A DNA stretch of 64,000 bases, taken from assembly GCF_033118175.1 (NCBI RefSeq), contig NC_083692.1, positions 16,130,001-16,194,000 on the forward strand, read 5' to 3'. The translations under genes were made by a program, and so were the position numbers. This document shows positions 21,035-32,193 of the stretch, piece after piece. Below the pieces are notes generated by a model. That model worked only from the letters and a program-made list of their open reading frames with translations, searched no databases and was not told the DNA's origin. Positions within the stretch are counted from its first letter, which is position 1, and each line of letters begins with the position of its first letter. Source of the stretch: Dama dama (lineage: Eukaryota > Chordata > Mammalia > Artiodactyla > Cervidae).

Positions 21035-22900
21035 ACCGCTGAGCCATAACGAAGCCACTGGCTAACCTTATTCACTGAGTCAGCCCGTATGAGTCCTGCT
21101 CACAGCATCCCTCTCTGCTCTACTGCTGCTCCTGATCCTGTGGGTCTGGAGATGGGAGGCTCTGCAACAGCATCTTCCAAGCTGTGATGGGAGCACGGCT
21201 CCTCCTAGCAAGGCCACCCTCTGCCCACCTCACCACGAGCTTCCCAACCACAGAGTCCAAGTGTGGAATGCCCGGTCTATCATGGTGAGCTGCAGACTCT
21301 CATGCAATATCCAGGTTAAGGCCACACAGTTAGGACCACCCACTGGAGATGCCTTTGAGTCTGCTTTTAATCTTTGCTGTGATTCAAACATGGAATTTCA
21401 TGCCAACCTAACACTCCACTGGAATCTGAGTCTTTCAACAGGGGTCCAAGGAACTGCCATTCCTACAGCCTTTGAGGCTTACTCCATCCTCGGAAATCCT
21501 CTTACACACCTGTTAATAGCATCAGGTGTCACCCAGGCAACCCTCAGAAATGTGCACATTACTCTCACTTCTTAATCTTGGAAGAAGAGTCATCAATACG
21601 TAAAAATCCACCTCCTGGCCATTCCTTCTCCAAAGGACCAGTTAGGAGGTAATGAGGAGACCAGAGTGGTGTAGTGTCCTACAGCTGGACTCACCTCACC
21701 TCACAGAGGGGCAGAGGGGACTGCCTACCTGGGCTGGCCTTGCACTCCAGCCTCTCATCTCAAGGGACCTCTCAACGCGGCCACCTTGACTGGCCTTAGA
21801 CAGGAGCCCAGGCAGAGAGGTGTGTGAGCCCCAGACCCCGCCTGTCTGGGCCCTGGGTAACCAAGCCATCTTGGAGATGTGTTGAGACCATCTCCCATGC
21901 AGGAAGGTCTTAGTGTAATGAAAACACAGGAATGGCTTCTCAAATGTGTCCTTTCACGATCCCATGATCAACAATGTGAGAGAGTCTGCAGGAAGGCCGA
22001 ATGGCAGCCCCTCCAAGCAGGGTGCAAGCTGTGTGTGTGTGTGCTGGGGGTGGGGGTGGTGAGGGGCTTGCCATCTCAAAGCCCCTGTTGGACACTATCT
22101 CATGGCTCTAGTGAGGTCATGATCAGAGGCACAGCGGTACCTTCCATCTGGTGAGGGGGAAATAAAGAAAGTCAGGCCACCTTCTGGGTAACACTCCTGG
22201 GTCCCTTCTTGCTGTGGTGTATGAGGGGTGGGGGTTGTGGAATAAACAGATAATAAAGATGAATAATAACGCATCCTTGCAGTTCAGGATGGAACAACTC
22301 AGAAAGGCAGGCAGGTGCGAACAGATCTGAGACCAGGGGATGGAACCAAAGTGAATCTTTATCTTCTGTTAAGGTTGCTTCCATGAAATGCCAGCCAATG
22401 CAACAGAGTTTCATGATATAGCAATCCGTGAAGGAGTAGACTGAATGGGGTGCCCCACAGTCTCTGAGATGCCTTGTAGACTCAATGAGGTGCCCTAAAG
22501 AGGAAGGGAGACCATCAGCCCCTGCCCCCATGTTCGCAGGTGAGCAGGCCAGGGTCCGCTGCAGAGACCCAGGTGTCTCGGATCCTCAGGGAGAGAGCAG
22601 GGGTGAAGAGCGAGCACCTATAGGCAGAAATCTAGGTACCAACAGGAGCCCCACAGAGTCACGGAACCATCAGGTGGAGCTGCACGGGGCGGGATCGCCA
22701 CCCTCACACTTCAGGCATCCCCCAGAGAAGAAGAGCAACACGGCAGGGTGACAAGGACGCCAGCAGTACGCTCTCAGCTAGCCACCTTCTCCCAGAGGAG
22801 GCAGGAAGAGCAGCCTCTGGAGAGCCTCCCACCCAAGAGGCCTCAAAGCACTTCTTCAGCACCCTCAGGCCACCCTAGCCTGACCCCAACCTGCCCAGTC
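21035..22900. other. Unique DNA with a 25-bp direct repeat
   Basis: No gene or named transposon recognised. It contains a (GT)n run near 22029-22042 and two 25-base near-copies 40 bases apart (22436-22460 and 22476-22500, four mismatches). Confidence 0.4.
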
Positions 22901-23332
22901 TTCAGTTCAGTTCAGTCGCTCAGTCGTGTCTGACTCTTTGAGACCCCATGGACTGCAGCATGCCAGGCCTCCCTGTCCATCGCCAACTCCTGGAGTTTAC
23001 TCAAACTCATGTCCATTGAGTCCGTGATGCCATCGAGCCATCTCATCCTCTGTCGTCCCCTTCTCCTCCTGCCTCAGTCTTTCCCAGCATCAGGGTCTTT
23101 TCCAAGGAGTCAGTTCTTCGCATCAGGTGGCCAAAGTATTGGAGTTTCAGCTTCAGCATCAATCCCTCCAATGGATATTCAGGACTGATTTCCTTTAGAA
23201 TGGACTGGTTGGATCTCCTTGCAGTCCAAGGGACCCTCAAGAATCTTCTCCAACACCACAGTTCAAAAGCATCAATTCTTCGGCACTCAGCTTTCTTTAC
23301 AGTCTAGCTCTCACATCCATTCATGACTACTG
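22901..23332 (-). mobile_element. BovB LINE 3' fragment
   Basis: Reverse orientation, from the (TTCAG)n 3' end at 22901 through the terminal BovB ORF2 region ('GCATCAGGTGGCCAAAGTATT', 'CATCAATTCTTCGGCACTCA'). 5'-truncated and inactive. Confidence 0.95.
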
Positions 23333-24010
23333 CCTAATCTTAGCCACTCCTTTTTTTCCTAATCGTCCCTTGTAGAAAAGTCAGAAAATAAGGAGGGGTG
23401 GAGTCCTGGTGGCCCTGGATCCAGCCACCCCTGAGGACAGGATCTGCAGAGAAGAGGGCCTTTGGGGCTTCTGCTTCTCTCCGTTGCATTTCTTCCATTC
23501 TGTCTGAGCCACCAGGGAAGCCCTCTTTCATTCCTAAGTCCCAGCACACCCAGCCCTTGGTGTCTTGCTTCCTGGCTCGTTTCCCACCCTCCCACCACTC
23601 CCTCAGTGTCCCCTCCTCCTCTCTTCTCCAGCCTGCCTTCCCCAGGGACTACCTCCTCCACCAACCCCACCTACAGAATCTATCCTTTCCCTGGACTGCC
23701 CATGTAGCCTGCCCTGGCACCTCTACCCCCTGGCCACTGCTGCAGACAGTTCCAAGAAGAGGGAGGGTGACGATTGGGTGCCCACAGCTCTGCCCGCACA
23801 GGGCCACATGCTCTGCTCCTGGGCCTCCATCCACGCATCCATGTATAAGCCATGGGGCTTTGGGCGGGCCACGGGGACAGTGATCCTACTGACCTTGGAG
23901 GGTGGTTCTGATGATGAACTGAGACATGGCACACACAGCTCTCAGCATAGTGCCTGGCCTAGGGTAAGTCCTCAGTAAACTATTGTTCTTTCACCCCCTA
24001 AAAAGGCACT
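23333..24010. other. Unique DNA with tiny SINE-like remnant and MIR tail
   Basis: GC-rich unique sequence. 'CTGAGCCACCAGGGAAGCC' at about 23504-23522 equals a reverse SINE head without a body. An MIR-like tail ('AGTGCCTGGCCTAGGGTAAGT') lies at 23890-23985. Confidence 0.45.
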
Positions 24011-24402
24011 CCGTTCAGTTCAGTTCAGTCGCTCAGTCGTGTCTGACTCTTAGCGACCCCATGAACCACAGCACAGCAGGCCTCCCTGTCCATCACCAAC
24101 TCCTGGAGTCCACCCTAACCCATGTCCCAGAGCCTGCTCAAACTCATGTCCATCAAGTCAGTGATGCCATTCAACCATCTCATCCTCTGTCGTCCCCTTC
24201 TTCTCCTGCCCTCAATCTTTCCCAGCATCGGGGTCTTTTCCAATGAGTTAGTTCTTCGCATCAGGTGGCCCAAGTATTGGAGTTTCAGCTTCAGCATCAG
24301 TCCTTCCAATGAACACCCAAGACTGATCTCCTTTAGGATGGACTGTTTGGATCTCCTTGCAGTCCAAGGGACTCTCAAGAGTCTTCTCCAACACCACAGT
24401 TG
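24011..24402 (-). mobile_element. BovB LINE 3' fragment
   Basis: Reverse BovB from the (GTTCA)n 3' terminus to 'TTCTCCAACACCACAGTTGAG'. It carries a small extra internal segment relative to the other copies near 24108-24140 ('CCACCCTAACCCATGTCCC'). Confidence 0.95.
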
Positions 24403-24727
24403 AGTTTAAAGATACAATGCCAGGCATCCTAATTTGTACCTTCCTCATTCTTGAATGCTTTTGCCTCTATGTCCCTTTCACACCTGGCAAGACCAATACC
24501 AGCTTTGGCTAGAGTTTTTGGAAAGCATCAGTTAGGTCAGTTAAAATCAATTCCTTCCGCACAGAGTTGAGTGTCAGATGACTGGAGGCACTGACGTCTT
24601 CCGGTGTGATAGAATTATAATCAGCAAGACCTAATACCAGCTTTGGTTTTGCAGAAGGAAGACTATGCCTTGACACTCATGGCCCTCCCCTACCATTGTG
24701 CTTGGAATTCCAGAGGGTTATCTTAGG
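24403..24727. other. Unique DNA with a dispersed 22-bp direct repeat
   Basis: 'AAGACCAATACCAGCTTTGG' (24487-24508 region) recurs with one added base at 24624-24646. No gene seen. Confidence 0.4.
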
Positions 24728-24906
24728 GCAGTGATTCTTAAAGTGAGTTCCACAGACCAGCAGCATCACTATCACCTGGGAACTTGCTAGAAATGCAAAT
24801 TCCTGCCCCCCTCCCCCCAGACCTAGGTGGGAACCAGCACTACATGTTAACAAGCAGTCAAGTCATCCAGAAGATTCAGATGCATGTTCTGGTTTGGAAA
24901 CCACAA
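24728..24906 (+). repeat. MER5A (hAT-Charlie non-autonomous DNA transposon)
   Basis: Nearly full-length: terminal CAGTGATTCTTAAAGTGAG, the core 'CAGCAGCATCACTATCACCTGG', 'AACTTGCTAGAAATGCAAATT', and the right terminus 'GGTTTGGAAACCAC'. Confidence 0.85.
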
Positions 24907-25127
24907 ATCTGAGGTTTCACAGCCATTATATGTACTTAAATCAGCCTTCCTGTTGTCCAGGTCTTTGGCTTCAAACAATCCCAGAGAAAAGGACTTTTAA
25001 AAACAGTCATTACTGATTTTTAGCAAGAGGAAATTTTAGGAGAAAAAGAAACCTTTACTCATTATTAGGCTACAGTTCAGAGTGTGTCCAATTAAACATG
25101 AAGTGGTTAGCCTTTCTGTTTTTTAAT

Positions 25128-25330
25128 ATATCATTTTTTCTTTTCATTTTTCAGCTTTTCATTGGAGTCACATACATACAGAAATGTTCACATATCCCAA
25201 GTGTACAGTACATGGAATGTTCATGAAATGAGTATATCTAGGTACCCAGCACCTGGGTGCAGACATTGAACACTGCCGGCCTTCAGATGCCCCTTTCTGG
25301 CCACTATCCCTGCCTCATTCGTTTCTTTAT
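25128..25330 (-). repeat. Old L1 3' fragment
   Basis: Reverse L1M-type 3' signature: 'AGTCACATACATACAGAAATG', 'AAGTGTACAGTACATGGAATG', 'GTACCCAGCACCTGGGTGCA'. Diverged. A related fragment ('AGAAGTGAAATTACTGAGTC') lies near 25985-26010. Confidence 0.55.
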
Positions 25331-25387
25331 TTTTTTTAAATTGTAGGAGTATTTCAATCAAATAAAATTATTTTAAAGAAAAAAGGA

Positions 25388-25476
25388 AAGTGAAGTCATT
25401 CAGTCGTGTCTAACTCTTTGCAACCCCATGGACTGTAGCATACCAGGCTCCTCTGTCTGTGGGATTTTCCAGGCAA
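25388..25476 (-). repeat. BovA SINE fragment
   Basis: Only the 3' part of BovA in reverse ('CAGTCGTGTCTAACTCTTTG', 'TCTGTGGGATTTTCCAGGCA'), then an AT-rich tract of TTTTAAA units to about 25510. Confidence 0.85.
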
Positions 25477-25648
25477 AAAATTTTAAATTTTAAAGAAATT
25501 TTAAAGAAAGTCACCACACACCAGAATTATTACAGTTTTCACTTATTCCCTTTGGCACATACATTTTATGTAGTTTAATATTTTAGTTACAATGTACACA
25601 TGTTCCCAGTTGTTACACATGCTTCATAAGCATCACTTTAAAAGAGTC

Positions 25649-25830
25649 CAAGGACATCCCTGATGGTCCAGTGGTTAAGAATCCACCTTCCAATGTAGGG
25701 GACATGCATTGGATCCCTGGTCAGGAAGTTAAGATCCCACATGCTGCAGGGCAAATAAGTCCATGCACCCCAATGAAAGGTCTCATGAGCTACAACTAGG
25801 ACCCACCGCAACCAAATAAATAAATAGAAG
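25649..25830 (+). repeat. CHR-type tRNA-derived SINE
   Basis: Head GGACATCCCTGATGGTCCAG, B-box 'GGATCCCTGG', 'AAGATCCCACATGCTGCAGG' and an (AAAT)n tail. No BovA body. Confidence 0.7.
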
Positions 25831-26328
25831 GATCCAACATGATACCATCATATCAAAGTCTCTATTTATTTCACCATTCTCCCAAATTTAGGAGAGTTTG
25901 CTAACTGTTCACTTCTATAATGAACCTCTCTTGGCCTCCTGCTTCCTTCTTCTCTGGAATGAGACTGCCTCAGAATCAGTTCTCAGAAGTGAAATTACTG
26001 AGTCAAAGGCTGACTATTTTACTGGGGCTCTTTATTATTTGTACTGTTTTTAAAATACAAACTTCATTTAGTTTTGGGTAATACTCTGCACATTTCCGAG
26101 CTCCTCCCAGCATCTTACGTTTCTGGATAGCGATTCTTCTCTCCTGCCCTCCTGTGAACTCAGACTTTTGGTAACCAAGGGGAGGAGTGGGGAATGCTAG
26201 TAAATTACCGCCCCTTCACATTAAGCTGCTGTGCAGCTGGGCAGGGACATCAGGCAGGAGCCCAGACCACCCTCTCCCAGGGGCACGTGGGGAGGAGGGG
26301 GCGTTCAAGGATAGTGGAAGCCTTCCCT

Positions 26329-26550
26329 GGGGACCATCCCCCTCGGTGGCTCAGATGGTAAAGAATCCGCCTGCAATGCGGAAGCCCCGGGTTCGAACCC
26401 TGGGTTGGGAAGATCCCCTGGAGAAGGAAATGGCAACCCACTCCAGTACTCCTGCCTGGAAAATCCCATGGATGGAGGAGCCTGGTAGGCTACAGTCCTT
26501 GTGGTCGCAGAGTCGGACACGACTGAGAGACTTCACTCTTTCACTTTCCC
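26329..26550 (+). repeat. Bov-tA SINE
   Basis: tRNA-like head with a good B box (GGTTCGAACCC) and complete BovA body ending in CACTTTC. Confidence 0.9.
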
Positions 26551-26989
26551 CAGGGAGCCCCAGAGGAAGCTGTTAGTGGCTACCAGAGGTCGAAAAAGCC
26601 TGTTCCTCTCCTCAGGAGAGACAGAGATTGTGAGGGAGACAGATGGACAAGGGAGTAGGACCCAGTTAAAGCCACAGAGCCCAGCCACCCAGAGCGATTG
26701 CAGGGCTGTGTGTGGGCCAGGCGGGGCAGGAGTGTTCCTCATCCACGACTGTTGTTCTCATTCGCAGGGACTCTCCTCTTCCCCTTGAGGGATGGGCAGT
26801 GCCAAGAGGGAAGGATGAGTCTCAAGGGAGCTCAGAGCCGGGAGGTCTGAGCGGAGAGCACACACCTGGGGCCATGAGACACTGGCAGGCCCCCTCCCCC
26901 CAACCCCCAGCCCAGGCCATGAGCCAAAAAGGTGGGATGGAAAAGACATCAGGCTGCGGGGTGTAAATGAAAACATTCATTCTGTCATC

Positions 26990-27125
26990 CTGGAGACAGT
27001 ATAACAGTGGTGGAAAGCACAGTTTCCAGAGTCAATTCTCTGAGTTTCCTTGTGGGAAATATAGTACCCAGCTCACAGGGTTCTTATGAAGATGAAATGA
27101 ATTAACACAAGGAAACACTTAAGCA
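26990..27125 (+). repeat. MIR fragment
   Basis: 'AGTGGTGGAAAGCACAGTTTCC' and 'CTCACAGGGTTCTTATGAAGATGAAATG' are diverged MIR blocks in order. Confidence 0.6.
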
Positions 27126-27584
27126 CATCCAGGAAACCTACCCTGTCCACACCGTGGGGGCCTATGCTTTCACTTGAAGACATAGCCCATGGAGAAGGGT
27201 AAGATGTGTCTGCCATGCCCTTCCCGCCATCACTCATGAAATCCTAACCCTGTCCCCAGCTTCTCCCCCCACCCCACCATTCATTCATTAGTCCATTTCT
27301 GGTGGAGGGGGGACAGGGGCCCTGGAGCAGATCAAGTCCATGGTCGCCACACTGGCAACTTCTATCTCAGCCTCCTCAGCTCCAGCTGGATATTGAGGGG
27401 ACACTCCACTTTGCTGGGGCCTAGGGAGTTCCCAGCCCTCCCCTCCTTCCAGTCCCCTGAGGTTGCAAAGGAGAGGGCATCTGAAACTCTGAACACCAGC
27501 CACTGGAGTCCAAGGTGGTAGGTTCTACTTGCCCCCAATCAGAGCAGGGAGCCGGGGACTAAGCCAGCTTGATTTGACAGGGAG
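27126..27584. other. Unique DNA, no feature recognised
   Basis: No repeat or gene signal. Confidence 0.4.
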
Positions 27585-27795
27585 GGCTTCCCTGGTGGCT
27601 TAGTGGTAAAGAATCTGCCTTCAATGCAGGAGATGCTGGGTTCAATCCCTGGGTCTGGAAGATCCTCTGGAGAAAGGAATGGCTACCCACTCCAGTATTC
27701 TTGCCTGAGAATCCCTTGTACAGAGGAGCCTGGTGGGTTACATTCCATGGGGTCACAAAGAGTTGCACATGACTGAGCGGCTAACATAGCCACAC
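27585..27795 (+). repeat. Bov-tA SINE
   Basis: GGCTTCCCTGGTGGCTTAGTGG head, BovA body, and a CACACATACAC end. Confidence 0.9.
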
Positions 27796-27829
27796 ATACA
27801 CGTGGAAAACTAACATTGAACATTTGTTT

Positions 27830-27950
27830 CCCATGTGCTGGACCCCCTGCTAGATACTCGGATGTAGGCAGTCTCACACATATGGATATATTATCCCCAT
27901 TTTACAGAAGAGGAAACTGAGGTTAAAATAAATTAAGCAACTTGTCTTCT
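27830..27950 (-). repeat. MIR fragment
   Basis: Reverse MIR core 'CCCCATTTTACAGAAGAGGAAACTGAGG'-type, with 'CATGTGCTGGACCCCCTGC' to its left. Confidence 0.65.
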
Positions 27951-29107
27951 CTTGAGCATCCACTAGTGCCCAGCATGGTGCTGGCCACTGAAAGGAATCA
28001 AACAGGACAGAAGACCTGATTTTTCTCTTAAAGAAGTGTCCACTAGGGCAGGAAAAACAGGACTGGCCCAGAAATTCCTGCTGTGGTCCACATGGATACC
28101 AACTCAGCGCTTAGTAATGTGGCTCAGTGGAGTACGGTGGGGGTGGAGTAGAGGAAATGAATGAGGATGCGGCCAAGAGAGGTGCGGTGGGGCTTGGACT
28201 GGGAGACAGAATGAGGCAACCACTGCAGTTATTAAGGGGGACAGGGAATGAGACGCGCCAGGGCCCGTCTTGCATCCCGGGTCCCCAGCTGCCCTAGGTT
28301 CTCAACTCCTCCAGCCTCTACTTGGCCCCCTCCATGGCCTTGGTCACGTGGTCCCTGCTTCAGCCTGCACAGAAGTCTACTGGAAAGGAAGGAGCATGGA
28401 CCCAAAGGATGAGATCTTCTAAGAGGAGACCCTGGTGAATAAAACAAGTGCTGATTTTAAATCTTCTCCTCCCTGGCCTGGCAGACAAAGCCCAGGACCT
28501 CCCCCCACAAACCCTTCCACCCTCCATCCTCGTGAGTGACCCACCTCAAGGGTCCACATGGGTCAGCTCCTCACCTTATCCTTGTCTCTCACTCATCCCT
28601 GGTCTGAGAAGCTGAGCACAGAACAACAGACTGTGTAAGCACACCTGTTTGGTTCAGCCTGTAGAGTTGCCTCCAAGGCAATATCCCCTCAGTCTTTCCA
28701 TCTCTAAAATGGGACTAATGTGCATTTCCTCCCACTTTGGAGGCAATGGTGATACATGTCCCTGGAGAAGGCAGCTGCTGTTTGAGCCTGGCTTCATGAG
28801 CACCTGCTATGTGCCTGGCATTGATAGAGCAAAATGAACAGCAAATGGTTCAGCTGTCAGCGACTCAGAGCCCAGTTAGCAGAGGCAAACAAGGAACACG
28901 GTGACAGGCACATAGAGAGATGGGGCCGAGGGTGGGGGCCTGGGGGCCAAAGAGAGGCAGGGAAGAACTCACTGGAGGGTCTGCCAAGTGGGCTTCCTAG
29001 GGGTGAGGACAGGCATTTTAGATGGAGAGGTAGGGGCATCCACATTCAAGGGCAGGATGCAGTATACCACAGTGCAGAATTCACCCGGGGGGCAGTAGGA
29101 CACTGGT
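27951..29107. other. Unique DNA, no gene recognised
   Basis: GC-moderate, without named repeats apart from possible MIR scraps near 28690-28820. Confidence 0.4.
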
Positions 29108-29315
29108 GGTGACATCAGTCTGGAGCCAGACTGCTAGGATTCCAAGCCCTCATTCTGTTTGATCTTCCAGACATCCCTAAGGTCTCTGAGTCTCAGTTTC
29201 CTCCTGGTGTTACTATCCTTCTAGGTCTGACTTTTTTTTTCAGGGTAAAAGGAGTTATGCACATAAAGCGCTTAGAAGCCAGCCTGGCAAGGGCTCACTG
29301 CCAGATAACATTAGA
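29108..29315 (+). repeat. MIR SINE
   Basis: MIR blocks in order: 'CTGGAGCCAGACTGCTAGG', 'CTGAGTCTCAGTTTCCTC', 'ACATAAAGCGCTTAGAAGCC'. Confidence 0.7.
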
Positions 29316-29559
29316 GATGATGATGATATCCGAGGTTGGAATGCCCAAATAGGTCCACATAACAGACAGGACAGGAACTCCAGCCTTAGGGGCTGGAAAT
29401 GGCTAGATAGTTCACCCAAGATAGCTGGGGTGAACCCTGAAAGGGCAAATTTGTAGACATCAGGCCCTTTTAGCCGTCCAGTCGATTTCAACATCATATT
29501 AAGGAAAAAAGTATTTGCATGAGGAGGTGTTGAAGCGTCATTCCTCAGTTCTGCTCCCT

Positions 29560-29990
29560 CCTTTCGGCAGAACCGGGAAGGCAGTCCGTGATGCCACCGG
29601 GATGAGGAGGGGGCCCTCTGCCCGCCATCTCCTGCTCTCTGCAGGCTGGGTCGGCCCCTGGACTCTCCAAGTCAGCTGCCCTGCGCGCGAGGGAGGCCGC
29701 AGAGAGACACAGCTTTTCCTGCAGCTCTCTGGCAGGGAGGAAAGCCGCGGTCAAGGGGACCTCAGAACCGGAAGCCTCCGAGCCCCGAGGACTAGACCAC
29801 CGAGGACTCTTCAGCGCGGCCGGCCCGTCCGAGGCCGAGCGCCACCAGAGGGCGCGCTGGATCTCAGAGTGCGCGGAGCTGCGGGCGCGGGTGGGGCGGC
29901 CGCGGGTGGGCTGGTGCGCGCCGTGCGCGCCGGGCTGGCATGGCGTGGGGCCGGGGACCAGAAAGAGAGCCTGCGTTCCCAGAAGTCAGC
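29560..29990. promoter_or_regulatory. CpG-rich patch, candidate upstream promoter or insulator
   Basis: CpG density rises sharply, highest at 29812-29960 (GCGCGGCCGGCCCG-type). It is repeat-free, starts just after an octamer-like ATTTGCAT (29513-29520), and holds a close CTCF motif. It may be an alternative 5' start for ESRRB or an independent element; no splice-supported exon is visible. Confidence 0.45.
29842..29853 (+). promoter_or_regulatory. Strong CTCF motif
   Basis: CCACCAGAGGGC fits the CTCF core CCASYAGRKGGC at all 12 positions, followed by the favoured GCGC. It lies in a CpG-rich patch about 25 kb upstream of the ESRRB exon. Confidence 0.6.
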
Positions 29991-30074
29991 CCGGAAACTC
30001 AAGGGCCAGGTTTTCCAGGGACATAGTCCGGAGCAATCAGGGCAGAGGACTTAGAAAAGTGATGCTGATCATAC

Positions 30075-30235
30075 TAAATGTACATATTGCTCACTATGTA
30101 CCACCTACTGCAGTTAATCTTCACTAGAACCCTCGGAGAGTGATGCTGCTGCCGCCCCACTTTAGAGATGGGGAAACTGAGTCTCAGCACCGCTGGGATT
30201 TGAACTCCCAGGGACGGTCACAGACAGAGCCTGTG
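30075..30235 (-). repeat. MIR SINE
   Basis: Reverse MIR: 'CACTATGTACCACCTACTGC', 'CACTTTAGAGATGGGGAAACTGAG', 'GGGATTTGAACTCCCAGG'. Confidence 0.7.
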
Positions 30236-30482
30236 TCCTTAGGGACCACGCTGTACTATCGCTCTAGCGATGCATTCTCCTCCTTCTGCCTGAGGGTTCA
30301 TCTCTTTCTCACTGGCAGGTCACTGGTTAAAGCAGCTCAACCCTTCCCTGCAGGAAAGAAGTGCGGCGCTACATTTCCACGCTGCAGGTCGGCATCACTC
30401 CAGCAGTAAAACTCCAAGACCACACCACCGCCTCCAAGAGATTCTGATTTAATTAGCATTTACTGAACACTTACTGTGTGCC

Positions 30483-30692
30483 TTACTGTGGGCTTCCCTT
30501 GTGGCTCAGCTGGTAAAGAATCTTCCGGCAATGTGGGAGATGGATCTGGGTTCGATCCCTGAGTTGGGAAGATCCCCTGGAGAAGGGAAAGGCTACCCAC
30601 TCCAGTGTTCTGGCCTGGAGAATTCCATGGACTGTGTAGTTCATGGGACTGCAGAGTCAGACACAACTGAGCGAGTTTCACTTCACTCACTC
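30483..30692 (+). repeat. Bov-tA SINE with 9-bp duplication
   Basis: Complete head and BovA body. CTGTGTGCC at 30474-30482 is repeated at 30693-30701; the SINE split an older MIR/L2-like segment ('TTTACTGAACACTTACTGTG'). Confidence 0.9.
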
Positions 30693-30864
30693 CTGTGTGC
30701 CAGGACATCAGTCCCACACCGTATCAGTCCCACACCGTACTGCCAATAATGTGTGGATTGTGTGTCCTTGTTTCCATTTTATGCGTGAGTCAGGAAGGTA
30801 AGAGACTTCTATGAGGTCACACAGTTACCCCTGACCGCCTCTGCCACTCCCACCACCAACGTGC

Positions 30865-30985
30865 ATTCATTCAGCAAATCTTTATCCAGCACTTACTCTG
30901 TGCCAGGCACTGTTTAGGTGCTGGGGACTCAACAGGACTGATGAAAACTCCTGCTTTCTTGGAGCTGACCTTCATCAGCTCGGGA
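30865..30985. repeat. Ancient L2/MIR-class repeat
   Basis: 'TCCAGCACTTACTCTGTGCC' and 'GGCACTGTTTAGGTGCTGGG' are typical of old mammal-wide repeats. I cannot choose a family with confidence. Confidence 0.45.
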
Positions 30986-31130
30986 GTCCCCAGGGGCATT
31001 AACTCAGTTCTTGTTTCTAAATGCCTCATGAGAAGAGGCCATGTGGATTGAACAGAAAGGAAACCAAGCTTTCTGCATAGGGTGCCACCTATGAGATAAT
31101 ACTCCTGACCTTTCCTGGAAGGAAGGGCAC

Positions 31131-32112
31131 GAATGGTTATTATGGGTAGAATTGTGTCCCCTCAAGATGATATATAGGCATTCCTGATAGCTCAGTTGGT
31201 AAAGAAACCGCCTGCACTAACAAAGGTCCATCTAGTCAAAGCTATGGTTTTTCCAGTAGTCATGTATGGATGTGAGAGTTGGACTATAAAGAAAGCTGAG
31301 CACCAAAGAATTGATGCTTTTGAATCGTGGTGTTGGAGAAGACTCTTGAGGGTCCCTTGGACTGCAAGGAGATCCAACCAGTCAATCCTAAGGGAAATCA
31401 GTCCTGAATATTCATTGGAAGGACTGGTGCTGAAGCTGAAACTCCAATCCTTGGGCCATCTGATGCGAAGAACTGACTCCTTGGAAAAGACCCTGATGCT
31501 GGGAAAGACTGAAGGCAGGAGGAGAAGGGGATGACAGAGGATGAGATGGTTGGATGAAATCACCGACGCAATGGATGTGATTTTGAGTAAGCTCTGGGAG
31601 TTGACAATGGACAGGGAAGCCTGGCGTCCTGCAGTCCATAGGGTCGCAGAGTCAGACACGACTGAGTGACTGAACTGGAAGATGATTTATGAAAATCTAA
31701 CCCCCACGTTCAGGAATGTGACTTCATTTGGAAATATGGCTTCTGCGGATGTAATCAAGTTAAGATGAGGTCACAGCAGAGTACGATGGGCCCTCATCCA
31801 ATGTGACTCACGTCCTTATAAGGAGAGAAGAGACGGACACACACATTCACACACATGCGGGGCAAGGCCACGTGACGGTGGGGACACAGGCTGAAGAGCT
31901 GCCGCTATATGGCAGGGAACTCCAAGGCCTGCAGGCTTTCACCAGAAGCTAGCAAGAGGCAAGCAAGGCTCTTGCCTCTAGGTTTCAGAGGGCCTGGTCC
32001 TGCTGAGACCCTGATTTCAGAATTCTAGCTTCCAGAACTGTGAGACAGTACATCTCTGCTGTTTTAAGCCACCCAGTGTGTGGTAGTTTGTTACGGCTGC
32101 CCTAGGAACTAA
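31131..32112 (+). repeat. MLT1-like LTR, split by a chimeric insertion
   Basis: 'ATGGGTAGAATTGTGTCCCC' (left part, to 31175) continues at 31691 with 'CTAACCCCCACGTTCAGG', 'GGAATGTGACTTCATTTGG', 'GAACTGTGAGACAGTACATC' and 'AAGCCACCCAGTGTGTGG'. I read this as a MaLR/MLT1-type solo LTR, but the family name is tentative. The insertion at 31176-31678 interrupts it. Confidence 0.55.
31176..31678 (+). mobile_element. Chimeric SINE-head/BovB insertion
   Basis: About 40 bases of Bov-tA tRNA-like head ('TAGCTCAGTTGGTAAAGAAA') join directly at about 31217/31218 to BovB ORF2 sequence ('AACAAAGGTCCATCTAGTC') that continues to the BovB 3' end. One duplication, AAGATGATATAT/AAGATGATTTAT (31164-31175 and 31679-31690), encloses both parts, which points to a single insertion event. 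The BovB part is open for about 112 codons but has no complete domain. Confidence 0.85.
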
Positions 32113-32193
32113 TGGTGTTAACATTTTCTCCCATCAATGGGGATAAACCTGGCTTATCCTCCCACTGGTTTCCTCACCCCGTCCCCACAGTGG

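Noticed and set aside
24787..24800. Octamer-like ATGCAAAT
   Set aside because: It is part of the MER5A consensus, so it carries no specific evidence.
29515..30054. 179-residue plus-strand open frame
   Set aside because: GC-rich CpG patch gives few stops by chance; Arg/Gly/Ala-rich with no recognisable domain.
31196..31534. 112-residue plus-strand open frame
   Set aside because: Terminal BovB ORF2 sequence in a truncated insertion, not a host gene.
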